This document shows, one piece after another, positions 24,962 to 32,943 of a DNA stretch of 32,994 nucleotides (positions are counted from its first letter, which is position 1; each line of letters opens with the position of its first letter). Source of the stretch: JBIOUF01 sp044866695 (GTDB lineage Bacteria; Actinomycetota; Actinomycetes; Propionibacteriales; Nocardioidaceae); the NCBI GenBank assembly GCA_044866695.1, contig JBIOUF010000281.1:1-32994 (forward strand), given 5' to 3'. The translations under genes and the position numbers were made by a program. The notes under the pieces were generated by a model that was not told the DNA's origin, ran no database searches, and was given only the letters and a program-made list of their open reading frames with translations.

Positions 24962-25617
24962 CTGCAGCCCGCTCGTCCGGGCCCGCGGGTCAGGGAGAGG
25001 AACTCAGCGCGGGTGGAGGGTTCGGTGCGCAGAGTGCCCAACAAGGCCGAGGTGACCGTCCGGGTCCCGGCTGCACGGACTCCGCGCAGGCTCATGCAGG
25101 TGTGCTCGGCCTCGATGACGACGCCGACTCCCCGCGGCTTCAGGTGGCGGTCCAGGTGCTCGGCGATCTGCTGGGTCAGCCGCTCCTGGGTCTGGGCCCG
25201 GTGGGCGTAGAACTCGACCAGGCGGGCGAGCTTGGACAGGCCGAGGATCCGGTCCGCGGGCAGGTATCCAAGATGGGCCACGCCGGTGAAAGGCAGCATG
25301 TGGTGCTCGCAGACCGACCGGACCGGGATGTCCTCCACGACGACCAGCTCGTCGTAGCCCTCGGCGTTGGCGAAGGTGGTGAAGTCGAAGCTGTCCGAAG
25401 TGAGCATCTCGCCGTAGGCATGCGCCATCCGGCGCGGTGTCTCGGCCATGCCGTCGGACCCGATTGGTTGACCAAGAGCGCGGAGCAGGTCGGCGGCCGC
25501 CCTCTCGGCCGCTACCAGGTCGACGGGGGCGGCCGCTGGCGTCACCGGCGCGCGCCACGTCAGCACGGTCGCCGTGGCGCCCGAGTCCGGCTCGTCCAGG
25601 ACGCGCTGCTGGGTCAC
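24958..25617 (-). CDS. folE: GTP cyclohydrolase I (219 aa)
   Basis: The enzyme converts GTP to dihydroneopterin triphosphate, the first step of folate and tetrahydrobiopterin synthesis. The zinc ligands are visible: Cys and His in VRSVCEHHMLPFTGVAHLGY, and Cys in EAEHTCMSLRGVR. Other family segments are DGMAETPRRMAHAYGEM and GLSKLARLVEFYAHRAQTQE. ATG 25617 overlaps the DoxX stop (ATGA), and its own stop overlaps the reductase stub. The usual actinobacterial folE lies with ftsH and folate genes, so this copy in a DoxX operon may be a paralogue (inference). The N-terminal ~30 residues before the core are variable and Ala/Val-rich. Confidence 0.95.
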   Translation of the reverse strand: MTQQRVLDEPDSGATATVLTWRAPVTPAAAPVDLVAAERAAADLLRALGQPIGSDGMAETPRRMAHAYGEMLTSDSFDFTTFANAEGYDELVVVEDIPVRSVCEHHMLPFTGVAHLGYLPADRILGLSKLARLVEFYAHRAQTQERLTQQIAEHLDRHLKPRGVGVVIEAEHTCMSLRGVRAAGTRTVTSALLGTLRTEPSTRAEFLSLTRGPGRAGCR

Positions 25618-26087
25618 CGGGCGTCCTTGCTCTGCCTGCCGTCGGTGACCCGCGCGGGACGGCCGGGCGTGGACGGACCGGGGGCGGCCAGCCGCGCCAG
25701 CGCCAGGGCGCTCACCAGGAGGCCGAAGTCGCGCAGCGCGATGTCGTAGAAGTCACCGATGCTGAGGAGGTTGACGATGATGCCGAGCAACCACGCCGCG
25801 ACCACGTAGGCACCGATGGCCGGACGCACCGCCACCAGGACGCCCGCCAGGATCTCGACCACGCCGACGGCCAGCATGGCCTGATGCGCAGACCCGGGGA
25901 CGATGTCGTTGATCCAGGGAGCCAGGTACTTCTCCCAGTCGGTCAGGAGGTCGAAGAACTTGTCCACCCCGAAGGCGATGGGCGCGATCGTGAAGACGGT
26001 ACGCAGCATCAGGTACGCCTGGCGAGCGCCGGGCGGCCCTGCTTCGCCATGTGCGGCGGGTGCCGAGAAGTAGCGGGTGATGGTCAT
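25614..26087 (-). CDS. DoxX-family membrane protein (157 aa)
   Basis: Four hydrophobic helices are visible: ARQAYLMLRTVFTIAPIAFG, AMLAVGVVEILAGVLVAV, GAYVVAAWLLGIIVNLLSIG and FGLLVSALALARLAA. DKFFDLLTDWEKY after the first helix is typical of DoxX/SURF4-like proteins. The role of such proteins is poorly defined; some act with redox or thiosulfate systems. It is the first gene of an operon with folE and the reductase stub, and is preceded by a plausible promoter. ATG 26087 has AAAGGTCGAGG upstream. The C-terminus is basic and proline-rich. Confidence 0.85.
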   Translation of the reverse strand: MTITRYFSAPAAHGEAGPPGARQAYLMLRTVFTIAPIAFGVDKFFDLLTDWEKYLAPWINDIVPGSAHQAMLAVGVVEILAGVLVAVRPAIGAYVVAAWLLGIIVNLLSIGDFYDIALRDFGLLVSALALARLAAPGPSTPGRPARVTDGRQSKDAR

Positions 26088-26120
26088 GAGCCTCGACCTT
26101 TCTAAAAGAGGATGCGTTGA

Positions 26121-26150
26121 ACGTTAGACCGGGGTGTCGTGTTTCGTCAA
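26121..26150 (-). promoter_or_regulatory. Candidate promoter of the DoxX-folE operon
   Basis: On the minus strand TTGACG (26150-26145) and TAACGT (26126-26121) are separated by 18 bases, about 34 bases before the DoxX start. The local AT content is higher than in the flanks. This is a fair sigma-70-type match. Confidence 0.45.
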
Positions 26151-26587
26151 TGCGTGGGTCCGTTGGAGACCGGGCGGCCGGACATCACTGCCCAGCCCTG
26201 TCCGCGGGACGCGGTCACCGCGTACGGCGATCCGGCCAGGGCCACGGCTGCGAGCAGAAGGTCACCGGGTTGGTCCACGATCGGCCGGCATCGAGGCTCC
26301 GTCACCGCCGGACGTCGGCCGTCAATGCGCGGGGTGTCTTGCCGGTAACCGGCAACCGCGTGGTGGGAGCCGGGCGTCGCGACTCTGCTCACGAAGCGCT
26401 GACCGTCCAGCCCCGCCGGGTCGAGACCCTGGGCTTTCGCGGGCCCCGATGCGAGTTGCTGACGGTCGGCAGCGGGCGGGTCAGCTGTCGACCGGCGACG
26501 AACGGTGAAACCGCACCGACCACCCGACATCCTGACTGGGCGGTCCTCTCTGGGCATGCCCGAGTAGAGACACGAACGGACCTGTCA
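26151..26587. other. Gene-free stretch, possibly decayed coding sequence
   Basis: About 440 bases separate the DoxX promoter from the DUF488 gene. Open frames exist on both strands, but none has a ribosome site, steady codon bias or a recognisable product. On the minus strand short pieces (SLDAGRSWTNP in one frame, LLLAAVALAGSPYAVTASRG in another) are faintly like BNR/sialidase-type repeats split by a frameshift. This is too weak to call a pseudogene. Confidence 0.3.
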
Positions 26588-26601
26588 AAGGGAGGCATCC
26601 G

Positions 26602-26976
26602 GTGACGCGGAAACCAGATGTGCGCTTGCGAAGGATCTACGACGACCCGGCGGATGACGACGGCATCCGCGTTCTCGTGGACAGACGATGGCCAAGGGGA
26701 GTGAGCAAGGCGCGTGTCGAGCTCGACGAATGGTGCACCCAGGTTGCCCCGTCGGACGCGCTGCGCAAGTGGTACGGACACGACCCCGAGAAGTTCGAGG
26801 AGTTCGGCTCGCGTTACCGCGCCGAGCTCCAGGAGCCCGAGCGGGCCTCCGCGTTGCGGCACCTTCGGCTGATGGCCTCGCACGACCGGCTGACACTGCT
26901 GACTGCCACCAAGCAGCTCGACCTGAGCCAGGCGGCAGTACTCGCCGAGCTCCTACAGCCCTCCTCTCATATGTGA
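26602..26976 (+). CDS. DUF488 family protein (124 aa)
   Basis: GTG 26602 is preceded by AAAGGGAGG, a strong ribosome site. The sequence RRIYDDPADDDGIRVLVDRRWPRG, cut here at its core VLVDRRWPRGVSK, then ELDEWCTQVAPSDALRKWYG and FGSRYRAELQEP, is diagnostic of the DUF488 (YeaO-like) family. LTLLTATKQLDLSQAAVLAE forms the end; the family often has 'TLLyaakd...nhA' here. The biochemical function is unknown. It is a single gene, convergent with the operon that ends at 27331. Confidence 0.9.
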   Translation: MTRKPDVRLRRIYDDPADDDGIRVLVDRRWPRGVSKARVELDEWCTQVAPSDALRKWYGHDPEKFEEFGSRYRAELQEPERASALRHLRLMASHDRLTLLTATKQLDLSQAAVLAELLQPSSHM

Positions 26977-27050
26977 GCGGGCGCTTTGCCGACGCGGGCA
27001 GTAGCGGTGTATCACCTCAGCCCGACGCACAGGGCAGCGCCGGCCGGCGA

Positions 27051-27326
27051 TCAAGAACGAGACGCGATCCTCCAGCGGCTGAGGTCGGCGTTGGTGTTGC
27101 TGGGATCCCTGAGTCCGCCCTTGGCGGCTGGGAAGACCGGGTTGTCGGCACCACTGCCCTGGGCAGCCTGCTGGGACCTTCGGCGCAGCATCTCCACGCA
27201 CCACGATGGCAGCTCGAGCCAGGAACCGAGCGCCTGGGCCGGAGCGGCACTCCGCACCGCCGCGGTGGTGCGGACACCTTGGTCGAGGAGCTCCTTGACG
27301 AGCCACCTGCCGAGGAACCACTGGCG
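27051..27326 (-). pseudogene. Tyrosine-recombinase (integrase) fragment
   Basis: A minus-strand open frame without a start codon context reads LELPSWCVEMLRRRSQQ, then NPVFPAAKGGLRDPSNTNADL, ending at 27051. This pattern (LPsw.vemLrrR ... pVFPa..GG.RDPsNt..dlR) is found just before the catalytic His-x-x-Arg box of actinobacterial phage and plasmid integrases. Upstream residues (WFLGRWLVKELLDQG) do not match the family and the catalytic region is missing, so this is a remnant of about 60-90 residues. It marks a past integration in the 26.9-27.3 kb gap. Confidence 0.6.
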
Positions 27327-27330
27327 CCGA

Positions 27331-28047
27331 CTACAAACGCGGAGCGCTCACCTCGGGCCGAGCGCGGAAGAGGAGCACAGCCACGCCCAGCAGCCAGAGA
27401 CACCAGGCCACGTAGCCCGCGAAGTTGCTCAGGCTGGCCACCTCGAACAGCGGGATGACCACGCCGGTGGCGATCAGCCCCGCGGCCAGATAGCCGATCA
27501 CCGCCATCCAGCGCGGCATGATCGTGCGGCTCAGGGCAACCACCACCAGGACCGTGAACGTGGCGGTCAGGGCGTAGCCGAACGTCTCCCCGATGATCTT
27601 GCCCAGGACTGTGTGCAGCAGTTCGAATCGCTCTTCGGCGTCCGCGCGACGTGCGGGGTCGAGGGCGTCCTGGCTGACGCCGGGAACCAGGGTGGCCCAA
27701 CGTTGGAGGCCGATGAGCTGGACAGTTGCGGCGGCGATGCCTACGGCCGCGATCCAGCGGCCGAGGGTTCCTCCGACCAGACGTCCCAGGAACAGCCCGG
27801 CTGGAGCCATCAGGGCCGCACTGACGACCAGCACGAGGAACCAGGTGACGACGGCGCCCTGGTGCTCGCGGAAGAGGGCGAGGATCTCCGAGGTCGGCTC
27901 CTCCAGGATCTGCGGGTACTGGAAGACCGAACCGAGGACGGTGAATCCGGCGACGGCGAGGAGGGAAGCCAGAGCGAGGGCGGCCCCGGCGAGCTGGGCG
28001 GTGTCCTGGTGGGGGACGGTTCCTCTGGTGATGGTCTGGGGGCTCAT
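27331..28047 (-). CDS. DUF4386-like membrane protein (238 aa)
   Basis: ATG 28047 has AGGAA upstream, and the gene follows the epimerase-like gene by 47 bases. About six helices are visible, for example AGAALALASLLAVAGFTVLG, GAVVTWFLVLVVSAALMAPA, LGRWIAAVGIAAATVQLIGL and FAGYVAWCLWLLGVAVLLFR. The arrangement, with a soluble loop around WATLVPGVSQDALDPA, fits DUF4386, a family of unknown function. It is the last gene of a four-gene operon, and the adjacent integrase remnant lies immediately downstream. Confidence 0.75.
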   Translation of the reverse strand: MSPQTITRGTVPHQDTAQLAGAALALASLLAVAGFTVLGSVFQYPQILEEPTSEILALFREHQGAVVTWFLVLVVSAALMAPAGLFLGRLVGGTLGRWIAAVGIAAATVQLIGLQRWATLVPGVSQDALDPARRADAEERFELLHTVLGKIIGETFGYALTATFTVLVVVALSRTIMPRWMAVIGYLAAGLIATGVVIPLFEVASLSNFAGYVAWCLWLLGVAVLLFRARPEVSAPRL

Positions 28048-28094
28048 GATGTGGTTCCTGTCGGCGTGGTGACTGGGATCGGGATGCTGATGGG

Positions 28095-29042
28095 TCAGGC
28101 GGTGTCGGTAGCGGACGCGGTGGCGCGGTACCACGCGAGCGTGGCGTCGAGTGCTACGTCTAGCGGGGTCGCGGAGACGCCGAACGAGGTGCGGAACTTG
28201 GAGTCGTCGACGACCCAGGGGTCGGTGAACTGGTAGAGGGTGTGCAGGTACTCCCGCATCGCCGGCTTCACCAAACCGAGGGCCCGCAGTGCGGTGCGCC
28301 CGGCTGGCAAGGTGCGCGGCGGGTGACCGGCTTCCCTGTAGACGTGCTCGATGATCTCGCGAGTCGTGCGCGCTGGGGCGACCGGTAGGTGCCAGATCTC
28401 TCCGGTAGCCCCGGTCGCGGTGCCCAGGATGACGAGTGCTGCAGCGACGTCGGGGGTGTAGGAGTAGCTGTGCGGCTGGTCGGGATCTCCCATGACCCGC
28501 GCCCTCTGACCGGTGAGGGCCGCGGCGAACACGGTCTCGCCAAGCGCGGAGTTGAGTGCGCCTGGGCCGAAGTAGTCGCTGGCGCGGCCGATGGCGACCT
28601 GCACGTGTCCCTCGGCGTGGGCACCCAGCAGCTCCTCGCTCATCGCTGCCCGGGTGGCCGACTTCTTCGACGTCGGGTTCGCGGACATGGTCTCCATCAG
28701 CGGGCGGTCGTTCGGCGGTCCGTAGGCGTAGAGGTTGTCGAGTGCGACGAGCCGGGCGCCGGCGCGAGCTGCTCCGGTGAGGACGCCGCGCTGCAGGGGC
28801 GGGAACTCCTCGTCCCACCGCCCGTAGCTCCTCGCGTTGAGGCAGAAGTAGACGATGTCGGCGCCGGTGCAGATGCGGGTGGTGAAGGTCGGGTCGCTTG
28901 CGTCACCCCCGACGACCTGGGCGCCTGGGAGCTGACCGCGTCCGTCGCGGTTGACGGCGACGACGTCGTGTCCGTCTGCGAGGAGGTGCTCGACGAGCGG
29001 GCGACCGACCTGGCCGGTGCCGAAGACGACGTGGCGGATCAT
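28095..29042 (-). CDS. NAD-dependent epimerase/dehydratase-like protein (315 aa)
   Basis: This is an extended short-chain dehydrogenase (NmrA/epimerase type). The NAD(P) motif is VVFGTGQVGRPLVEHLLADG (GxGxxG), followed by VVAVNRDGRG at the second strand. The segment VALDNLYAYGPPNDRPLMET has the Tyr region of epimerases, and ASDYFGPGALNSALG is also typical. ATG 29042 overlaps the stop of the upstream membrane-protein gene (ATGA). The substrate is unknown; many such proteins act on nucleotide sugars or quinones. The protein is cytoplasmic. Confidence 0.88.
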   Translation of the reverse strand: MIRHVVFGTGQVGRPLVEHLLADGHDVVAVNRDGRGQLPGAQVVGGDASDPTFTTRICTGADIVYFCLNARSYGRWDEEFPPLQRGVLTGAARAGARLVALDNLYAYGPPNDRPLMETMSANPTSKKSATRAAMSEELLGAHAEGHVQVAIGRASDYFGPGALNSALGETVFAAALTGQRARVMGDPDQPHSYSYTPDVAAALVILGTATGATGEIWHLPVAPARTTREIIEHVYREAGHPPRTLPAGRTALRALGLVKPAMREYLHTLYQFTDPWVVDDSKFRTSFGVSATPLDVALDATLAWYRATASATDTA

Positions 29043-29638
29043 GACGCGCGCTCTTCGGTGTCGTGGCGGCTGTTCAGGACCAGCGGCAGGACGGCGGTGA
29101 GGAAGGTGGCCAGGAGGGCGCCGGAGGACCCGAAGATCGTGAACTGCTGGTCGACGTCGATTCCGGCGGACGTCGTGACCGCCCAACCGATGGCAAAGGT
29201 GCCACTGAGGAAGAGTGGCCAGAGGAAGGCCACAGCTCCGAGCCGCGGCACGAGGACGACCGCCTGGGCGATGCCGACCAGCGCACCACTCACAGCGCCC
29301 TGGACGACCAGCGAAGCGAGCTCGGTCTGGTAGTCGACCAGCGCAGCACCGGCGGCCACGCCAGCCATCAGGCCGACCGCGGTGGCGATGGTCCACGCCA
29401 GCGGGCGAGGCAGGGCCTGCCCCATGGCCCAGCCCTGGGTCGCACCGAGGACGGCTCCGGTGAGGAGACCTCCGGCGAGCGCTGGGCCGGGACTGTCGAC
29501 GCGTCCGGTGAGCAGGAAAGCGGCGTAGCCGCCCAGCGGGTAGCCGGCAAACGACACCATCCAACGTCCGATGGTTCGTCCCGTCCCTCGGTGCAGTGCG
29601 GGGCGGGTGCGGGGCTCTTCGGTGTGGAGGTCTGACAT
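29039..29638 (-). CDS. Small polytopic membrane protein of unknown function (199 aa)
   Basis: ATG 29638 (MSDLHTEEPRTRP) has AGGAG at a 7-base distance and is preferred. ATG 29701 (MTSSTTPP) is an alternative that would overlap the upstream stop by 4 bases. About six hydrophobic helices with many Gly and Ala are visible: MVSFAGYPLGGYAAFLLTGR, ALAGGLLTGAVLGATQGWAM, TIATAVGLMAGVAAGAALVD, LVVQGAVSGALVGIAQAVVL and GSSGALLATFLTAVLPLVL. I do not recognise a defined family. Its operon partner is the epimerase-like gene. Confidence 0.75.
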   Translation of the reverse strand: MSDLHTEEPRTRPALHRGTGRTIGRWMVSFAGYPLGGYAAFLLTGRVDSPGPALAGGLLTGAVLGATQGWAMGQALPRPLAWTIATAVGLMAGVAAGAALVDYQTELASLVVQGAVSGALVGIAQAVVLVPRLGAVAFLWPLFLSGTFAIGWAVTTSAGIDVDQQFTIFGSSGALLATFLTAVLPLVLNSRHDTEERAS

Positions 29639-29697
29639 GACGTGCTCCTGTTCGTCCGTCGTGCGCATGGTTGACGCTGGTGGGGTGGTTGATGAGG

Positions 29698-30105
29698 TCA
29701 TGGGGTGGGTAGTCGCCGCCCGGCGATCCAGGCCGCGAGGAGGTTGTCGGGATAGTCGGAAAGGTGGTCGCGGACGAGCACGTGAAGCAGGTCGGCGTTG
29801 CCGCGCAGGTGCGCCTCGGCCAGTGCGACCAGCTGTCTGTCACGGGTCGTAGCCGCGTGCTGGGCGGCTCGGGTGAGGAGCTCGAGGTCACCGGCAAGGA
29901 GCGCGGCGGCCACCAGAAGCGATGTCGAGGTCGAGTCCGCGGCGAGCGCGAGGATCTCGGCAGGCGCGTCGGTATGGTCGCCGATCAGGCGGTGAAGGAG
30001 GGCGGTGTTGTCGTCGGGCACACCTGGACCGTGAACCTTGGCGCTGACGAAGCGCTGACGGGGCTCCGACGGAGCCCACACCCGGGGGTTTGGGTGCCGT
30101 CGCAT
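29698..30105 (-). CDS. Small helical protein of unknown function (135 aa)
   Basis: The protein is almost entirely alpha-helical with repeated Leu/Ala patterns (LLHRLIGDHTDAPAEILALA; LLVAAALLAGDLELLTRAAQ; LVALAEAHLRGNADLLHVLV; RDHLSDYPDNLLAAWIAG), suggesting a short TPR- or HEAT-like solenoid. The start is uncertain: ATG 30105 has a GAGG upstream, but the first ~28 residues are Arg/Pro-rich, and GTG 30021 (VPDDNTALL) fits the helical domain better. It is the first gene of the four-gene operon running to 27331. No domain is recognised. Confidence 0.6.
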   Translation of the reverse strand: MRRHPNPRVWAPSEPRQRFVSAKVHGPGVPDDNTALLHRLIGDHTDAPAEILALAADSTSTSLLVAAALLAGDLELLTRAAQHAATTRDRQLVALAEAHLRGNADLLHVLVRDHLSDYPDNLLAAWIAGRRLPTP

Positions 30106-30178
30106 GGCGGCCTCGAGGTCGGAGACGCTGGTGACGCTGCCGCGCCGGATCGCTTGGCGGCTCGACCAGGCGGAAGAG

Positions 30179-31744
30179 CTACTCCCAGTCGGCGGGTGAC
30201 GCCGCGTCGCGCTGGCGCTCAGCCAGCTCGTCGCGCGTCGCGATCAGGTCGGCGGCCCAGGCCAGGTTGTCGGTGGGCTCACGTCCGAACGCCGCCGGAT
30301 CGATGTAGCGGCCGACGTTCTCGGGCTCCTTGTCCTCCTCGACGATCAGCGGTGCGGCCGTTGCGGATCGGTCCTGTCGCACGCCGGTGACCTGCCAGCA
30401 GGCACGCGCCCCGGGCCGGCCGCCGCCGATCGTGAATCCCTCGCCGTCGAACTCCTCCGCCACATGCAGATCGGGTGCGGGACCGCCCAGCGGGGTGAGC
30501 GAGTAACACAGATCGGAGTTGAGCGCGGAAAACCAGTCCGGCAGCGTGACGCGAGCCCGACCGCCGTCGTCGAGCGTGACGGTGCCGTCGTAGAAGGTCT
30601 TCAGCGCCGGGGCCTCGACCGCGGCGTGGCGCAGGTAACGGTTCTCCGCGTCCAACGGATGGTCGATCACGAACTGCTTGCTCACCGCGACCTTCAGGGT
30701 TCCGGCGATGGTCACGTTGCCGAGGATGTTCGCGCCCCCCAGGCCGCCGATCGGGCCGAACGCGCTGATCGCGGGGGCGTCGCCTCCAGCCGTCCAGCCC
30801 AGGACACCTGGCTTGCCGTAGCCCGCGACTCCCGGACCGTCGGGCGAGCCGCCGAACACCCCCGCTCCGGGACCGAACCAGCTGGCACTGCCGCCCATGC
30901 CGTGCCCGAGACCCACGACGCCGAGCCCATGGGCGCTGGACCCGACCACGCCCGCCGCCGTCGCCTCCGAAACGCCGCTGACACCCGCGACCGATGCGAT
31001 GGGAAGGCTCTTGTCGCTTCCAGTGGTCTTGCCCAGCACCCCGCTTCCGCCCGCTTCGTTCTCGCCCAGCACGCCCGGCTGCCGCTGCGCCTCGGCGATG
31101 CCGGCGACACCGGCACCGAGCCGGCTCCGTCCCGCGACGCCTGCCGCGCGCTCCGCGGTCGCGTTGCCAACCACTCCGTGGCCCTGCTCGCTCGAGGCGC
31201 GCAAGCCCGGGCCGGCCTCGCCCTCGGCGACCACGCCGGTCGCGCCGCTGCCGACCACTCCGACGCCCCGGCGCTCGGCCTGGCCGAAGACGCCGACGCC
31301 GCGCGTCCCCTCGGCGAGGCCGACGACGCCGTTCCCTCGATCGGTCGCCGCGGACCGTCCGAAGACGCCGGCGTGAGAGCCGTCCTCCGTCGATCCGAGC
31401 ACTCCGTTATCGGTCTTGCTGGCGCCGCTGACGCCGACGCTCGAGCCCGACGAACCGGCGACGCCCGCCGCGTTGTCGGAGGATCCGGAGACACCGGCCC
31501 CGTGCTCGGACGACCCTGACACCCCGATGTCGTGCACGCTCCGGGCCGAGACGCCAGGTCCGGAGTTGCTCAGGGTCAGCACTCCGGCTCCAGAGTCGCT
31601 GAAGGCCGAGACACCGGACCCAGTCACGCTGCTCGCGACGACCCCAGCGTGCTTTGGTCCCTCGCCGACCACTCCCGCGCCGGTCGGGCTGCTGCCTTGT
31701 ACCCCGAAGCCGCTGCCGTCGTCGATTCCTTGGAGGCTGGGCAC
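30179..31744 (-). CDS. Glycine-rich decapeptide-repeat protein with conserved C-terminal domain (521 aa)
   Basis: GTG 31744 (VPSLQGIDDGSGFGVQG) follows GAAGGGAACAAC, a fair ribosome site. The open frame extends further upstream but with poor codon use. About 25 copies of a ~10-residue unit GVxGxSxxGA fill residues 12-320 (for example GVSGSSEHGA, GVVGSSAHGL, GVLGENEAGG), which would stack as a beta-helix or fibre. The C-terminal ~190 residues form a separate domain seen at the end of many such proteins: KQFVIDHPLDAENRYLRHAA, VEAPALKTFYDGTVTLDDGG, RVTLPDWFSALNSDLCYSL and ACWQVTGVRQDRSA. There is no signal peptide. A structural or tail-fibre-like role is plausible, but the function is unknown. 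Confidence 0.8.
   Translation of the reverse strand: MPSLQGIDDGSGFGVQGSSPTGAGVVGEGPKHAGVVASSVTGSGVSAFSDSGAGVLTLSNSGPGVSARSVHDIGVSGSSEHGAGVSGSSDNAAGVAGSSGSSVGVSGASKTDNGVLGSTEDGSHAGVFGRSAATDRGNGVVGLAEGTRGVGVFGQAERRGVGVVGSGATGVVAEGEAGPGLRASSEQGHGVVGNATAERAAGVAGRSRLGAGVAGIAEAQRQPGVLGENEAGGSGVLGKTTGSDKSLPIASVAGVSGVSEATAAGVVGSSAHGLGVVGLGHGMGGSASWFGPGAGVFGGSPDGPGVAGYGKPGVLGWTAGGDAPAISAFGPIGGLGGANILGNVTIAGTLKVAVSKQFVIDHPLDAENRYLRHAAVEAPALKTFYDGTVTLDDGGRARVTLPDWFSALNSDLCYSLTPLGGPAPDLHVAEEFDGEGFTIGGGRPGARACWQVTGVRQDRSATAAPLIVEEDKEPENVGRYIDPAAFGREPTDNLAWAADLIATRDELAERQRDAASPADWE
30780..31710 (-). repeat. Coding tandem repeats, ~30-base unit (GVxGxSxxGA)
   Basis: The body of the repeat protein consists of irregular ~30-base units encoding ten residues, sometimes 8, 12 or 13. 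They are diverged at the DNA level, so recent slippage is unlikely. Longer spacers interrupt the array near GKTTGSDKSLPIASVAGVSG and GMGGSASWFGPGAGVFGG. Confidence 0.7.
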
Positions 31745-32150
31745 GTTGTTCCCTTCGTAAGGGCGGCCGCACGCATGATCGCCGCATTGCATCCGCCACC
31801 GAGGGCAAACTGGGCGGCCACTGCTGCCCGGCCTGACGCCGGAACCGCCGCACGCCGGCAACCTGCCGATACTGTCCGGCGAGCCTAGTCTACGTGGGAC
31901 GGGCGCGTAACCACGTGCCTCGCGAGTGACTCTGGTGGTCGCCAGAGGTGCCGGTGACGGAGTCGCGGAGGGCGGCGACCGGGCGGTGACGACGTCGCCG
32001 ACGTGCATGCGGACGGTGGAGACGAAGCCGCGCACCCGGAGCCAGGCCGGGTCGCCGGTGGCCGAGCGGTGACAGCCGTGAGATCCTGATCCGGGTCCGG
32101 ACCGGTCGCTCCTCTTGACGTCAAGAAACCTTGCCGCAGGCGTCCGCCGC
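31745..32150. other. Gap between repeat-protein gene and toxin gene
   Basis: About 400 bases carry no convincing gene. A minus-strand piece around 31975-32070 reads ATGDPAWLRVRGFVSTVRMH with coding-like codon bias, but it has no start, ribosome site or extension on either side. It could be a remnant of a lost gene. The promoter of the repeat-protein gene must lie in this gap; no clear -35/-10 pair is seen. Confidence 0.35.
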
Positions 32151-32471
32151 TCATCCGATGTCGAGAGCGGCCGACAGCCCGGCCCCGATGGCCCGCATGG
32201 CGCGGATCGACAACGCCCCAGCGACCTTCAGCACCTCGTCCTCGTACAGCTCGACGATGTCGTCGCAGACTGCAACCCCGGCGAAGACCTCGGGGTGGCC
32301 GAGCTGCACGATGCTCGGGATGTTCGGCTTGTCGGTCGTCGTGAGGCGGACAGCTAGGGCCTGCGGGAGCTGCCGGTTGCGGCGGTTGTTCGAGACGACC
32401 ACGAAGAGCTTGGGCTCGTCGAGCCCGATCTCGGCCTGGACGACCTGGCCGCGCAGCAGGGGCCAGGTCAC
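32151..32471 (-). CDS. MazF/PemK-like toxin (106 aa)
   Basis: The sequence MTWPLLRGQVVQAEIGLDEP, then KLFVVVSNNRRNRQLPQALA and RLTTTDKPNIPSIVQL, fits the MazF/PemK (CcdB-like barrel) family: an R-G-x-V-x-x-A start, 'K..vVvSnn..n' as the second strand, and a threonine-rich third strand. The C-terminal KVAGALSIRAMRAIGAGL is the usual helix. MazF toxins are endoribonucleases. ATG 32471 overlaps the antitoxin stop (ATGA), so the two are coupled, with antitoxin first, as normal for this system. Length is typical. Confidence 0.85.
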   Translation of the reverse strand: MTWPLLRGQVVQAEIGLDEPKLFVVVSNNRRNRQLPQALAVRLTTTDKPNIPSIVQLGHPEVFAGVAVCDDIVELYEDEVLKVAGALSIRAMRAIGAGLSAALDIG

Positions 32472-32770
32472 TCCTCTGCCCAGGAAGGTCGACGACGACG
32501 CGCGGCAGCCTGCCGGCGAGCAGGGTCCATCTCGGTCGCCATCTGGGCGTAACCCGACTCCTCGACCTGGTGACGGACCGCGCGCATGCCGGCCTCGAGC
32601 ACCGCATGCAGCAGACTGGCCTCGCTGGCCCCGTCACTGATCTCGGCCTCGACGAGCCGACTGAGCGCCGCTCGGTGCGCGGCGGAGCCTCGGAGCCTGG
32701 CGAGGTCCTCCAGGTCGCGGCTGGTGAGCGGTAGCGACTTACGGGTGGCCGGGCGGTGCAGCGTCTCCAT
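32468..32770 (-). CDS. Antitoxin of the MazF-like pair (100 aa)
   Basis: The product is short, with many charged residues, and lies immediately upstream of, and overlapping, the MazF-like gene. The segments RDLEDLARLRGSAAHRAALS and SEASLLHAVLEAGMRAVRHQ suggest an RHH-like or helical DNA-binding/dimerisation region. The C-terminal half (MDPARRQAAARRRRPSWAEE) is basic, ending in an acidic Trp-containing tail that could wrap the toxin. The start is ATG 32770, behind a short palindrome-like CACAATGTG (32774-32782) and a TAGGAT-type -10, which may allow autoregulation. Family unassigned; antitoxin role inferred from context. Confidence 0.75.
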   Translation of the reverse strand: METLHRPATRKSLPLTSRDLEDLARLRGSAAHRAALSRLVEAEISDGASEASLLHAVLEAGMRAVRHQVEESGYAQMATEMDPARRQAAARRRRPSWAEE

Positions 32771-32943
32771 GCATCACATTGTGCAGCATCCTACGCAGCA
32801 GCGCACTGTGGCGACGGAAGTCGCCGCGCCGGTACGGGGCTGCCCGCTCGTCGACGGCGACGCGTGAGACGACTCTGCCGAGCGCCACCGGTCATCCCCC
32901 ACCCGCACGGCGGCGCTCGCGCCGCCCGGCCAGAACGTCGAAG

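Noticed and set aside
26117..26605. Open frames on both strands before the DUF488 gene
   Set aside because: No ribosome site, weak codon bias and no family match.
30780..31710. CRISPR-like periodicity in the repeat region
   Set aside because: The units are diverged coding repeats in one frame, with no constant repeats or spacers.
31885..32637. Long minus-strand frame across the toxin-antitoxin genes
   Set aside because: It is a shifted frame over the well-supported pair; residues are Arg/Pro-rich noise.
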